Source of the DNA: Streptomyces sp. NBC_01451 | GTDB taxonomy: Bacteria; Actinomycetota; Actinomycetes; Streptomycetales; Streptomycetaceae | Direction: 5' to 3' | Length of the DNA: 64,000 bases | NCBI RefSeq assembly: GCF_036227485.1 | Contig: NZ_CP109479.1 | Coordinates: forward strand, 6,324,001-6,388,000 | In this document: positions 43,952-56,700 of the stretch, piece by piece | Position numbering within the stretch: position 1 is the stretch's first letter | Layout: each line of letters begins with the position of its first letter | Translations under genes and position numbers: made by a program | The notes under the pieces: model-generated | Told to the model about the DNA's origin: nothing | Database searches by the model: none | The model's input: only the letters and a program-made list of their open reading frames with translations

Positions 43952-45427
43952 GTGGCAGACCTGTATGTGGACGGTGAATGGCGGGAGCCGGTGGCCGGTG
44001 GTCGCCGCGAAATACGATGTCCCGCCGACGGCAGGCTCGCCGCGACCGTCTCGGAGGGGACCCGTCCCGACGCCGAGGCCGCGATAGCCGCCGCCCGCCG
44101 TGCCTTCGACACAGGACCCTGGCCGCGTACCCCCGAGCGGGAGCGCGGCCGGCTGCTGCTGCGCACCGCGGACATCGTCGAGCGCGACGCCAAGGAGTTC
44201 GCCCGCGCCGAGTCGCTGGACACCGGCAAGCGGCTCGTGGAGAGCGAGTACGACATCGCCGACGTCGTCTCCTGCTTCCGCCACTACGGCGGGATCGGGG
44301 GCACGGACGCCGGCCGGGTCATCGACACCGGCCGCGACGACGCCGTCAGCCGGGTGGTCTACGAGCCCGTCGGTGTGTGCGGGCTCATCACCCCCTGGAA
44401 CTACCCCCTCCTGCAAGCCAGTTGGAAGGTCGCCCCGGCCCTTCTCGCCGGCAACACGATCGTTCTCAAGCCGAGCGAACTCACTCCCTCCACCTCGATC
44501 CTGCTGATGCGGGCGCTCGCCGAGGCCGGGCTGCCCGCCGGCGTCGCCAACCTCGTGCTGGGGGCCGGGCCCGAGGTCGGGGCGCCGCTCTCCGAGGACC
44601 CCGCCGTCGACATGGTCTCCTTCACCGGAGGCCTGGAGACCGGCAAGCGCGTCATGGCCACCGCCGCCGCGGGCGTGAAGAAGGTGGCCCTGGAACTCGG
44701 CGGCAAGAACCCCAACGTCGTCTTCGCCGACGCCGACTTCGAGACGGCCGTCGACTTCGCCCTCACCGCCGTCTTCCTGCACTCCGGGCAGGTCTGCTCC
44801 GCCGGTGCGCGGCTCATCGTCGAGGACTCCCTCCACGACCGGTTCGTGGACGAGGTCGTCCGTCGGGCCCGGCAGATCCGGCTCGGCGGGCCCTTCGACG
44901 CCGAGGCCGAGACCGGCGCGCTGATCTCCGCCCAGCACCTGGCGAAGGTCGAGGCGTACGTCGCCGACGGCCTCGCCGAGGGTGCCGTGCTGCGCTGCGG
45001 CGGTGAGCGGCCTGACGACCCCGCGCTCGCCGACGGCCACTACTACCCGCCCACCGTGCTCGACGAGTGCACGCAGGACATGCGGGTGGTGCACGAGGAG
45101 TCCTTCGGGCCCGTGCTCACCGTGGAGCGCTTCAGGGACGGGGACGAGGACGACGCCGTGCGCATCGCCAACGACACCGAGTACGGCCTCGCCGGGGCCG
45201 TGTGGACGCAGGACGCGGGGAAGGCCCAGCGGGTCGCCCGGCGGCTGCGCCACGGCACCGTGTGGATCAACGACTACCACCCCTATGTGCCGCAGGCGGA
45301 ATGGGGTGGTTTCGGGCACTCGGGTGTGGGCCGGGAGCTGGGACCGAGCGGCCTGGACGAGTACCGAGAGCCCAAGCACATCTGGCAGAACATCCAACCC
45401 CGGCCGCAGCACTGGTTCCGCGGCTGA
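43952..45427 (+). CDS. betB: Betaine aldehyde dehydrogenase BetB
   Basis: This 491-residue aldehyde dehydrogenase has the NAD-site [14 protein letters not shown], catalytic Glu in [12 protein letters not shown] and catalytic Cys in [13 protein letters not shown], plus [14 protein letters not shown] and the C-terminal [21 protein letters not shown] (in parts). This matches glycine-betaine aldehyde dehydrogenases. It oxidises betaine aldehyde from BetA to glycine betaine. Start GTG 43952 has GAAAGG upstream. The transporter ATPase gene follows after 20 bp, suggesting one operon. Confidence 0.92.
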   Translation: MADLYVDGEWREPVAGGRREIRCPADGRLAATVSEGTRPDAEAAIAAARRAFDTGPWPRTPERERGRLLLRTADIVERDAKEFARAESLDTGKRLVESEYDIADVVSCFRHYGGIGGTDAGRVIDTGRDDAVSRVVYEPVGVCGLITPWNYPLLQASWKVAPALLAGNTIVLKPSELTPSTSILLMRALAEAGLPAGVANLVLGAGPEVGAPLSEDPAVDMVSFTGGLETGKRVMATAAAGVKKVALELGGKNPNVVFADADFETAVDFALTAVFLHSGQVCSAGARLIVEDSLHDRFVDEVVRRARQIRLGGPFDAEAETGALISAQHLAKVEAYVADGLAEGAVLRCGGERPDDPALADGHYYPPTVLDECTQDMRVVHEESFGPVLTVERFRDGDEDDAVRIANDTEYGLAGAVWTQDAGKAQRVARRLRHGTVWINDYHPYVPQAEWGGFGHSGVGRELGPSGLDEYREPKHIWQNIQPRPQHWFRG

Positions 45428-45447
45428 ACGCCGAAAAGAGGTCGATC

Positions 45448-46548
45448 GTGACCCCAGTACAGACCGAGGTGCCGCAGCGGCGCGGCACGCCCCAGGACTC
45501 GGACGGCACGCCGGTCATCTCCGTGCGCGGCCTGTGGAAGGTGTTCGGGCCGAAGGCCGAGCGGGTGCCGGAGTCGGAGGAGCTGTGCGGGCTCACCCGG
45601 CGCGAGCTGATGGACCGTACGGGATGCACCGCCGCCGTACGCGACATCGACTTCGACGTGGCGCCCGGTGAGGTGTTCGTGGTCATGGGTCTGTCGGGTT
45701 CCGGCAAGTCGACCCTGGTGCGATGTCTCACCCGGCTGATCGAACCCACCGCCGGTGAGATCGTCTTCGAGGGCGAGAACATCCGCGACGCCGACGACAA
45801 GCGGCTGCGCGAGCTGCGCCGCCAGAAGTTCTCCATGGTCTTCCAGCACTTCGGGCTGCTGCCGCACCGGCGGGTCGTCGACAACGTGAGCTTCGGCCTG
45901 GAGATACGCGGGATGGGCCGGGCCGAGCGGATGAAGCGGGCCCTGGAGGTCGTCGAGCTCGTCGGCCTCTCCGGGTACGAGAACTCCTACCCCGACCAGC
46001 TCTCGGGCGGCATGCAGCAACGAGTCGGTCTGGCACGGGCGTTGGCGGGCGACCCCGACGTCCTCTTCTTCGACGAGCCGTTCTCCGCGCTCGACCCGCT
46101 GATCCGCCGGGACATGCAGAACGAGGTCATCCGGCTGCACCACGAGGTCGGCAAGACCATGGTCTTCATCACCCACGACCTGTCCGAGGCGCTCAAGCTG
46201 GGCGACCGCATCCTCATCATGCGCGACGGCAAGATGGTCCAGTGCGGGACGGGCGACGAGCTGGTGGGCGCCCCGGCCGACGACTACGTACGCGAGTTCG
46301 TGAAGGACGTGCCGCGCGCCGACGTCCTCACCCTGCGCTGGATCATGCGCCCGGCGGTCGACGGCGACGCCCTCGACGGTCCCGAGCTGGGTCCGGACGT
46401 CGTCGTACGGGAAGCCACCCGGGCCGTCCTCGCCGCCGAGAAGCCGGTCAAGGTCGTCGAGAACGGCAAGCTGCTCGGCATCGTCGGCGACGAGGAGATC
46501 CTCGCGGTCGTCGCCGGACAGGAACCGGAAGGCGGCGACGTGCGATGA
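45448..46548 (+). CDS. Choline/betaine ABC transporter ATPase (ProV/OpuA type)
   Basis: This 366-residue ATPase has a ProV-type N-terminal extension, Walker [14 protein letters not shown], the Q-loop [12 protein letters not shown], signature [15 protein letters not shown], Walker [16 protein letters not shown] and a C-terminal CBS-like segment (about 290-360) that could sense ionic strength. It belongs to the quaternary amine uptake transporter family. It overlaps the permease start (ATGA) and lies directly after betB, so it should energise uptake of choline or betaine as carbon and nitrogen source. Confidence 0.92.
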   Translation: MTPVQTEVPQRRGTPQDSDGTPVISVRGLWKVFGPKAERVPESEELCGLTRRELMDRTGCTAAVRDIDFDVAPGEVFVVMGLSGSGKSTLVRCLTRLIEPTAGEIVFEGENIRDADDKRLRELRRQKFSMVFQHFGLLPHRRVVDNVSFGLEIRGMGRAERMKRALEVVELVGLSGYENSYPDQLSGGMQQRVGLARALAGDPDVLFFDEPFSALDPLIRRDMQNEVIRLHHEVGKTMVFITHDLSEALKLGDRILIMRDGKMVQCGTGDELVGAPADDYVREFVKDVPRADVLTLRWIMRPAVDGDALDGPELGPDVVVREATRAVLAAEKPVKVVENGKLLGIVGDEEILAVVAGQEPEGGDVR

Positions 46549-48566
46549 CCGTCGCCACGGAGAAACCCCCGACCCCCGAGCCGCCGCAGCCCCAGGACGC
46601 GGTGCCCGAGGCCGCCGCGTCCGTCGCCCCCGTACGCCGGGTCAGCAGGCGCATGGTGGTCGGGGCGATCCTGGTCGTCTGGCTGGTGCTGTTCGCCGTA
46701 CTGCGCGGCACGAACACCCTGACGCTCGCGGCGGCGGACCTCACCTGGCTGCACCGGTGGCTGAACGACGTCAACGACTCGATCGGTGCCAACCGCAACT
46801 CCAACCCGCTCTTCCTCTACTTCTTCAACGAGATCCGCCTGGTCATCGACAACCTGGTGACCCTCGTCCAGCACCTGATCTCCCAGCCGTCCGACACCCG
46901 GCCCCTGCCGCAGATCGGGTGGCTCGGGGTCGTCGGCATCGCCGGGTTCGTGTCCTGGGCCGTGGGCAACTGGCGGGTGGCGCTGCTGACCGTCGCCGGG
47001 TTCACCTTCTTCGGGCTCCAGGGCCTGTGGCAGGAGAGCATGGACACGCTCGCCCTGACGCTCTCCGCGGTGTTCGTGGCGCTGCTGTTCGCGATCCCGC
47101 TGGGCGTGTGGGCGGGGCTGTCCGACCGGGTCAACCGGATCATGACGCCGTTCCTCGACTTCATGCAGACGATGCCCACCTTCGTCTACCTCGCCCCGCT
47201 GACCCTGTTCTTCCTCATCGGCGGCGCCTCCGCCACCATCGCCACCGTCATCTACGCGGCCCCGCCGGCGATCCGCATCACCGCGCACGCCATCCGGTCC
47301 GTGCCGGAGACGACGGTCGAGGCGGCCGACTCGCTGGGCGCGACCCGCCGGCAGTCGCTGCTGAAGGTCCTGCTGCCGATGTCGAAGCGGACCGTGGTCA
47401 TGGGCGTCAACCAGACGATCATGGCCGCCCTCGCCATGGTGACCATCGCCGCCCTGATCGACGCCCCCGGCCTCGGCAAGACGGTCATCCAGGCCCTCCA
47501 GTCGCTCGACGTGGGTACGGCCTTCAACGCCGGTCTCGCCATCGTCGTGATGGCCATCGTCCTCGACCGGGTCACGACCGCGGCGAGCGTCCGCGAGGAG
47601 GAGGCCCGGCGATCGGGCGGCCGGCTCCTCGCCAGGCGGCGGCAGCTGGTGGTGGCGGGAGCCGCCGTCACCGCGGTCCTGGTCTATCTCTCGCACACCT
47701 ACGTGTGGGCCGCGGAGTTCCCCGGCGAGGGCGATGTCGGCAGTTCCGTCGCGAGCGGCGCCGACAGCGCGAGCACCTGGGTGCAGGACAACCTGTCGGG
47801 CCTCACCAACGCCTTCCGGGACGCCCTCACCAACGGCCTGCTCAACCCGTTCCAGACCCTGCTCACCGACTCGCCGTGGTGGCTCGTCGGCGCGGTCCTG
47901 GTCGGTGTCGGCGCGGTGCTCGGCGGCTGGCGGTCCGGGGTCACCACGGCCGTGTGCGTCGGCCTGCTGGTCGCCACCGGTGTCTGGTCGGACAGCATGA
48001 CGACCCTGGCGTCCACGCTCGTCGCCACGGTCATGACGATGCTGCTGGCCGTCGTCGTCGGCGTGTGGATGGGACGCAGCCCGCTCGCCGACCGCCTCAT
48101 CCGGCCCACCCTGGACGCGGCACAGGTCATGCCGCCGTTCGTCTACCTCGTACCGTTCCTGGCGCTGTTCGGCGCGACCCGCTTCACGGCGATCGTCGCC
48201 GCCATCGTCTACGCGGCGCCCGTCGCCATGAAGATCATCGCGGACGGGATACGGACCGTGCCCGCGACCACCGTGGAGGCGGCCACCTCCGCCGGGTGCA
48301 ACACCTGGCAGATCATCACCAAGGTCCAGCTGCCGATGGCGCGCGGAGCCCTGACCCTGGCCACCAACCAGGGTCTGATCTACGTGCTGTCGATGGTTGT
48401 TGTGGGCGGCCTGGTAGGCGCGGGTGCCCTCGGCTACGACGTCGTGGCCGGCTTCTCGCAGGGCCAGCTGTACGGGAAGGGGCTGGCGGCGGGGCTGGCC
48501 ATCGTCCTTCTCGGTGTCATGTTCGACCGGATCACTCAGGCAGCGGCGCGGCGTACCAGCGCGTAA
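46545..48566 (+). CDS. Choline/betaine ABC transporter permease, duplicated domain
   Basis: This 673-residue permease carries two ProW-type transmembrane modules in one chain. Module 1 (about 150-350) has [24 protein letters not shown] and module 2 (about 480-670) has [24 protein letters not shown], each being the EAA loop that contacts the ATPase. Most transporters use two copies of a single-module permease, so the internal duplication is a notable architecture. It is coupled to the ATPase gene (ATGA), and the lipoprotein gene follows after 12 bp. Confidence 0.9.
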   Translation: MTVATEKPPTPEPPQPQDAVPEAAASVAPVRRVSRRMVVGAILVVWLVLFAVLRGTNTLTLAAADLTWLHRWLNDVNDSIGANRNSNPLFLYFFNEIRLVIDNLVTLVQHLISQPSDTRPLPQIGWLGVVGIAGFVSWAVGNWRVALLTVAGFTFFGLQGLWQESMDTLALTLSAVFVALLFAIPLGVWAGLSDRVNRIMTPFLDFMQTMPTFVYLAPLTLFFLIGGASATIATVIYAAPPAIRITAHAIRSVPETTVEAADSLGATRRQSLLKVLLPMSKRTVVMGVNQTIMAALAMVTIAALIDAPGLGKTVIQALQSLDVGTAFNAGLAIVVMAIVLDRVTTAASVREEEARRSGGRLLARRRQLVVAGAAVTAVLVYLSHTYVWAAEFPGEGDVGSSVASGADSASTWVQDNLSGLTNAFRDALTNGLLNPFQTLLTDSPWWLVGAVLVGVGAVLGGWRSGVTTAVCVGLLVATGVWSDSMTTLASTLVATVMTMLLAVVVGVWMGRSPLADRLIRPTLDAAQVMPPFVYLVPFLALFGATRFTAIVAAIVYAAPVAMKIIADGIRTVPATTVEAATSAGCNTWQIITKVQLPMARGALTLATNQGLIYVLSMVVVGGLVGAGALGYDVVAGFSQGQLYGKGLAAGLAIVLLGVMFDRITQAAARRTSA

Positions 48567-48578
48567 GGAGCTACCACC

Positions 48579-49559
48579 ATGGCAAGGCAAGCAACACAGT
48601 GGAGAGTCGGCGCGGCCGGCATGGCCGTCCTCGCTCTCACCCTCACCGCCTGCGGCGGCGCGAAGGTCGGCGACGACTCCTCGGGCTCCGACACCTCTTC
48701 CAGTTCCTCCGCGAAGTGCGGCACCTTCAACCTCGCGGTCAACCCCTGGGTGGGCTACGAGGCGAACGCGGCGGTCGTCGCGTACGTCGCGGAGAACGAC
48801 CTCGGGTGCAAGGTCACCAAGAAGGACCTGAAGGAGGAGATCGCCTGGCAGGGCTTCGGGACGGGCGAGGTCGACGCCGTCATCGAGAACTGGGGCCACG
48901 ACGACCTGAAGAAGAAGTACATCACCGACCAGAAGACGGCGGTCGAGGTCGGCCCGACCGGCAACGAAGGCCTGATCGGCTGGTACGTGCCGCCGTGGCT
49001 CGCCAAGGCCCACCCGGACATCACCGACTGGAACAACCTCGACAAGTACGCGTCGGAGTTCAAGACCTCCGAGTCGGGCGGCAAGGGCCAGCTCCTCGAC
49101 GGCGACCCGTCGTTCGTCACCAACGACGAGGCGCTGGTCAAGAACTTGAAGCTGGACTTCAAGGTGGTGTACGCGGGCAGCGAGACCGCGCTCATCCAGG
49201 CCTTCCGCAAGGCGGAGAAGAACAAGGAATGGGTGATCGGCTACTTCTACGAGCCCCAGTGGTTCATGGCCGAGGTGCCCCTGGTGAAGGTCAAGCTGCC
49301 CGAGTACAAGACGGGCTGCGACGCCGACCTGGAGAAGGTCGCGTGCGACTACCCGGTGTACAAGCTCGACAAGATCGTCAGCGCCAAGTTCGCCAAGTCG
49401 GGCAGCCCCGCCTACGACCTGGTCAAGAACTTCACCTGGACGAACGACGACCAGAACACCGTGGCCAAGTACATAGCCGAGGACAAGATGACCCCCGAGG
49501 CGGCGGCGAAGAAGTGGGTCGACGCCAACAAGGCGAAGGTCGACGCCTGGATCAAGTGA
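48579..49559 (+). CDS. Choline/betaine ABC transporter substrate-binding lipoprotein
   Basis: This 326-residue protein has a lipoprotein signal (lipobox LTAC, Cys25), a Ser/Asp-rich linker and an OpuAC-type domain: FNLAVNPWVGYEANAAVV, IAWQGFGTGEVDAVIENWGHDD, GWYVPPWLAKAHPDI and GYFYEPQWFMAEVPL. The aromatic-rich segments resemble the Trp/Tyr cage for quaternary ammonium groups. It is the external receptor of the transporter encoded just upstream. GGAGCTACCACC precedes the ATG. Confidence 0.92.
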   Translation: MARQATQWRVGAAGMAVLALTLTACGGAKVGDDSSGSDTSSSSSAKCGTFNLAVNPWVGYEANAAVVAYVAENDLGCKVTKKDLKEEIAWQGFGTGEVDAVIENWGHDDLKKKYITDQKTAVEVGPTGNEGLIGWYVPPWLAKAHPDITDWNNLDKYASEFKTSESGGKGQLLDGDPSFVTNDEALVKNLKLDFKVVYAGSETALIQAFRKAEKNKEWVIGYFYEPQWFMAEVPLVKVKLPEYKTGCDADLEKVACDYPVYKLDKIVSAKFAKSGSPAYDLVKNFTWTNDDQNTVAKYIAEDKMTPEAAAKKWVDANKAKVDAWIK

Positions 49560-49783
49560 CGCCTGAGGTGTGTTGAGCATGACCGCCCGGTGGGCGGTGC
49601 GCGTACGCGTGCGCCGACTGCCGGGCTTTGGTGTGCCTGGAAGGACGAACCCCGGCAGGCACCCTCCAGCCCGTCCGGCGTTTGAGGACGAGGCCCGTTC
49701 AGCGCCGTGGCGGGGGTCCCGGGGCGCAGCCCCCGGGGATGGGAACGGGTGAGGGCGGCGGGGGCGAGAACGGCCGGTGACCC
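49560..49783. repeat. Dispersed repeat-bearing spacer (copy 1 of CAGCCCGTCCGGCG element)
   Basis: The stretch has no credible gene. From about 49669 to 49745 it contains CAGCCCGTCCGGCG, GAGGACGAGGCCC and GGGGCGCAGCCCCCGGG, the same order as in the 54.07-54.17 kb segment that joins soxD to soxA. It is a hairpin-rich Streptomyces spacer element. Confidence 0.65.
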
Positions 49784-49850
49784 TTGACACCCACCTGCAC
49801 GGCAGGCACATTGAGTTGCGCAACCTGAGTCATGTTGCGTAGCTAGCAAC
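49784..49850 (+). promoter_or_regulatory. Promoter and tandem operator of dimethylglycine oxidase gene
   Basis: TTGACA (49784-49789), N17 and CACATT (49807-49812) precede GTTGCGCAACCTGAGTC (49815-49831) and GTTGCGTAGCTAGCAAC (49834-49850). The second is a near-perfect dyad. The 17-2-17 geometry and position over the start of transcription match the other sites. Confidence 0.7.
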
Positions 49851-49859
49851 TGACACTGA

Positions 49860-52340
<2,481 letters not shown>

Positions 52341-52384
52341 GCGCTCCGCTGGAGGGGCGGCGGGGGGTTGTCGGTCCGCTGCGG

Positions 52385-52440
52385 CGCCGTCGTGGCTGGT
52401 CGCGCAGTTCCCCGCGCCCCTACAGGGCGCTGCCCAGCCG
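52385..52440. repeat. Dispersed intergenic repeat, copy 2
   Basis: TGGCTGGTCGCGCAGTTCCC followed by CGCGCCCCT is nearly identical to the copy at 37.03 kb. It sits between dimethylglycine oxidase and soxB and may attenuate read-through. Confidence 0.65.
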
Positions 52441-52505
52441 CACCCGGCTTCGCCGGTCCCGCTCAGGGCCCCCGGCCCACTCACCGCAGAAGACGGAGAA
52501 GCGCG

Positions 52506-53738
52506 ATGAGCCCCCGTACCCCCGGCGCCGAGCTGCCGGAGCACCCCGACTGGCTGTGGCGCACGCCCGAGCCGAAGCGCTCGTACGACGTGATCGTCGT
52601 GGGTGGCGGCGGGCACGGCCTCGCCACCGCCCACTACCTGGCGAAGAACCACGGCATCACCAACGTCGCCGTGCTGGAGAAGGGGTGGCTGGCGGGCGGC
52701 AACATGGCCCGCAACACCACGATCATCCGCTCCAACTACCTGTGGGACGAGAGCGCGGGCATCTACGAGCACGCCCTGAAGCTGTGGGAGGGCCTGGAGG
52801 AGGAGCTGGACTACCCCATCCTCTTCTCCCAGCGCGGCGTGCTGAACCTGGCCCACAGCCTCCAGGACGTCCGTGACAGCGTGCGCCGGGTCGAGGCCAA
52901 CCGCCTGAACGGCGTGGACGCGGAGTGGCTCGACGCGGACCAGGTCAAAGAGGTCTGCCCGATCGTCAACATCTCGCCGGACGTGCGCTATCCGGTGCTG
53001 GGCGGCACCTACCAGCCGCGCGCCGGCATCGCCAAGCACGACCACGTGGCATGGGGCCTGGCCCGCTCGGCGGACGCGGCCGGCATCGACATCATCCAGA
53101 ACTGTGAAGTGACCGGCCTGGACGTGGTCGCCGGCAGGGTGGTCGGAGTGCAGACGACCCTGGGCCCGATCGCGGCGGGCAAGGTGGCGCTGTGCTCGGC
53201 GGGCCACACCTCGGTCCTGGCGGCGATGGCGGGCATCGAACTCCCGCTCCAGAGCCACCCGTTGCAGGCCCTCGTCTCCGAACTCCTCGAACCCGTCCAC
53301 CCGACCGTGGTGATGTCCAACGCGGTCCACGTGTACGTCAGCCAGGCCCACAAGGGCGAGTTGGTGATGGGTGCGGGCATCGACTCGTACAACTCGTACA
53401 CGCAGCGCGGCGCGTTCCACATCATCGAGGAACAGATGTCGGCGGCCCTGGAACTCTTCCCGGTCTTCGCGCGGGCCCATGTGCTGCGCACCTGGGGAGG
53501 CATCGTCGACGTGAGCCCCGACGCCTCACCGATCGTCGGCCTGACCCCGGTCGACAACCTGTACCTCAACTGCGGGTGGGGAACCGGGGGCTTCAAGGCC
53601 ACCCCGGGCGTCGGCTGGGTCTACGCCCACACGATCGCCCACGACACCCCCCACGCCCTCAACGCCCCCTTCTCGCTCGACCGTTTCACCACCGGCGCGC
53701 TCGTCGACGAGCACGGCGCCGCCGCCGTGGCCCACTAG
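52506..53738 (+). CDS. soxB: Sarcosine oxidase beta subunit SoxB
   Basis: This 410-residue FAD/FMN flavoprotein has [41 protein letters not shown] and [18 protein letters not shown], the region that carries the His bound covalently to [20 protein letters not shown] and [16 protein letters not shown] are also diagnostic. It oxidises sarcosine in the heterotetramer. ATG 52506 is chosen for the GACGGAGAAG site and because it matches the usual MSxxTPGxELPEHP start. SoxD follows after 24 bp. Confidence 0.94.
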   Translation: MSPRTPGAELPEHPDWLWRTPEPKRSYDVIVVGGGGHGLATAHYLAKNHGITNVAVLEKGWLAGGNMARNTTIIRSNYLWDESAGIYEHALKLWEGLEEELDYPILFSQRGVLNLAHSLQDVRDSVRRVEANRLNGVDAEWLDADQVKEVCPIVNISPDVRYPVLGGTYQPRAGIAKHDHVAWGLARSADAAGIDIIQNCEVTGLDVVAGRVVGVQTTLGPIAAGKVALCSAGHTSVLAAMAGIELPLQSHPLQALVSELLEPVHPTVVMSNAVHVYVSQAHKGELVMGAGIDSYNSYTQRGAFHIIEEQMSAALELFPVFARAHVLRTWGGIVDVSPDASPIVGLTPVDNLYLNCGWGTGGFKATPGVGWVYAHTIAHDTPHALNAPFSLDRFTTGALVDEHGAAAVAH

Positions 53739-53762
53739 GGACCCTCAAGGGAGCCGAACGAC

Positions 53763-56700
53763 ATGCTGCTCATCCCCTGCCCGTGGTGCGGGCCCCGCGA
53801 CGAGGCCGAGTTCCACTACGGCGGCCAGGCACATGTGGCCTACCCGGAGAACCCGTCGGCCCTGACCGACGAGGAGTGGGCCCGGTACCTGTTCTTCCGC
53901 GACAACCCGAAGGGCCCCTTCGCCGAACGCTGGAACCACGGCGCGGGCTGCCGCCGCTGGTTCAACGCGGTACGTGACACAGGGACGAACGAGATCCTGG
54001 CGGTGTACCGGGCGGGCGAGGAGCGCCCGACCACTTCGGCTGCTGCTTCTCCTGGGGTCACCAGTCAGCCCCGGCCCGCATTTTCAGCCCGTCCGGCGAT
54101 CGAGGACGAGGCCCTTTCAGGGCCGACCGGGGGCCTGGGGGCAGAGCCCCCAGAACTTTCGGGAAGGGGCGGGGTGGGGGAAGGCTCCCAGCCGTTCAGA
54201 CTCCCCACCCGAGGGCGACTCAACCGGAACACCCCCCTCACCTTCACCTTCGACGGCACCGAATACCAGGGCTACGAGGGCGACACCCTCGCCTCCGCCC
54301 TCCTCGCCAACGGCGTCATCCACACAGGCACCAGCATCAAACTCGGCCGCCCCCGAGGCATCTTCTCGGCAGGCGTCGAGGAACCGAACGCCGTCATCCA
54401 GATCGAGGCCCCGTTCCCCGAACCGATGCTCCCCGCCACCACGGTCGAGCTGTACGACGGCCTCGCGGCCACCAGCCTCCCCGGCCAGGGCCGCCTCGCC
54501 ACCACCCCCGACCCCGCCCGCTACGACGCCGTACACGCCCACTGCGACCTGCTGATCGTCGGCGCGGGCCCCGCAGGCCTCGCAGCCGCCGCCGCGGCGG
54601 CCCGTACCGGCGCCCGGGTCATCCTCGCCGACGACCGCCCGGAACCGGGCGGCAGCCTCCTGGGCACGGCCGAACACCTCGACTGGGTGGCGGCGACCGC
54701 GAGCCTCCTGGAAGCCGCCCCCGACGTGCGGGTCCTGCCCCGCACCACGGTCTTCGGCTACTACGACGACAACCACCTCCTCGCCGTGGAGCGCCGCACC
54801 AACCACCTCGGCGCCGCCGCCCCCGGGAACGTCTCCCGCGAACGCGTCTGGCGCATCCGCGCCCGCCGCGTCGTCCTCGCCACCGGCGCCCACGAGCGCT
54901 CCCTGGCCTTCGCGGACAACGACCGCCCCGGAGTGATGCTGGCCGCCTCGGCCCGTACGTACGTCAACCGCCACGGCGTCCTGCCCGGCCGCAGGGCGGT
55001 CGTGTTCACCACGAACGACAGCGCGTACGCGGCTGCACTGGACCTCACCGCGGCGGGTGCGGAGGTGAGGGCGATCGTCGACACCCGCCCCTACCCGGGG
55101 GAGTGGGCCGAGCGCGCGAGGGCGGCCGGGATCGAGGTACTGGCCGGACACGCCGTCGTCGGCACGGAAGGCGGCGCAGAAGTCGGTACGGAAGCCGACG
55201 CGCGTCTGACCGCCGTGACAGTCGCCCCGTACACCGGCGAGCTCGCCGGGGCCGGAGCGGCCACGGACCAGCGGGAGTTCGCCGCTGACCTGCTCCTGGT
55301 CTCCGGCGGCTGGAACCCGGTGGCCCACCTGTTCAGCCAGGCAGGCGGCAGACTCCGCTACGACGACGCGCTCGGCACCTTCGTCCCCGACAGCTGCCGT
55401 CAGGCGGTCGAGGTCGCGGGCAGCGCGACCGGCGCCCCGGACCTGCCGACGGTCCTCGCCCAGGGCGTGGGCGCGGCCTCCCGCGCACTCGCGGCGGAGG
55501 GCTACGCACCCGAGGCGCCCCGCCTCCCCGTCCCCGACCCGGCCGCGCAACCGCACACCCCGCCCATGCACGTGTACGCCATCCCCGACGCCTCCGACAC
55601 CCGCTCCTTCGTCGACCTCCAGCGTGACGTCAGCGTGGACGACCTGGCCCGCGCCACCGGCGCCGGCATGCGCTCGGTGGAGCACACCAAGCGCTACACG
55701 ACGGCGGGCACCGCCAACGACCAGGGCAAGACGTCCGGCCTCCTGGCCGGCGGGATCGTCGCCGCACTGCTCGGCGTCGACATCTCGGCGCTCGGCACGA
55801 CCACGTTCCGGCCGCCGTACACGCCCGTCGCCTTCGCCACCCTCGCGGGCCGCGACCGGGGCGCGCTGCACGACCCGATCCGGACGACCGCCCTGCACGC
55901 CTGGCACGTCGAACAGGGCGCGCTGTTCGAGAACGTCGGCCAGTGGAAGCGCCCCTGGTACTACCCGCGGGCCGGCGAGGACATGGAGACGGCCGTCCTG
56001 CGCGAGTGCGCCGCCGCCCGGGACGGCGTGGCCTTCATGGACGCCTCCACCCTCGGCAAGATCGACGTACAGGGCCCGGACGCGGGTGTCTTCCTCGACC
56101 TGCTCTACACCAACATGATGAGCACCCTGAAGGTCGGCATGATCCGCTACGGCGTGATGTGCCGCCCCGACGGCATGGTCTTCGACGACGGAACCGTCAT
56201 CCGCCTCGCCCAGGACCGCTTCCTGGTCACCACGACGACGGGCAACGCCGCCGCCGTACTGGACTGGATGGAGGAGTGGTCCCAGACCGAGTGGCCGGAC
56301 CTGCGCGTCCACTGCACGTCCGTCACCGAACAATGGGCCACGGTGGCCCTCGTCGGCCCGCGCTCCCGGGACGTCCTCGGCTCCCTCGCGCCCCAACTGG
56401 CTGTGGACAACGCCGACTTCCCCTTCATGGCCTGGCGCGAGACATCCGTCGCGGGCATCGACGCACGCGTGTGCCGGATCAGCTTCTCCGGCGAACTGGC
56501 CTATGAGATCAACGTGTCGCCGTGGGAGGCCCGCGCCCTGTGGGACGCGCTGTACGAGGCCGGCGCCCCGTACGGCATCACGCCCTACGGCACGGAGACC
56601 ATGCACGTCCTGCGTGCCGAGAAGGGCTACCCGATCATCGGCCAGGACACCGACGGCACCGTCACCCCGCAGGACCTCGGCATGAGCTGGGTGGTGTCGA

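Noticed and set aside
52341..52505. Tandem IclR-type operator before soxB
   Set aside because: No GTTGCG/CGCAAC half-sites are present; soxB is probably transcribed from the dimethylglycine oxidase promoter.
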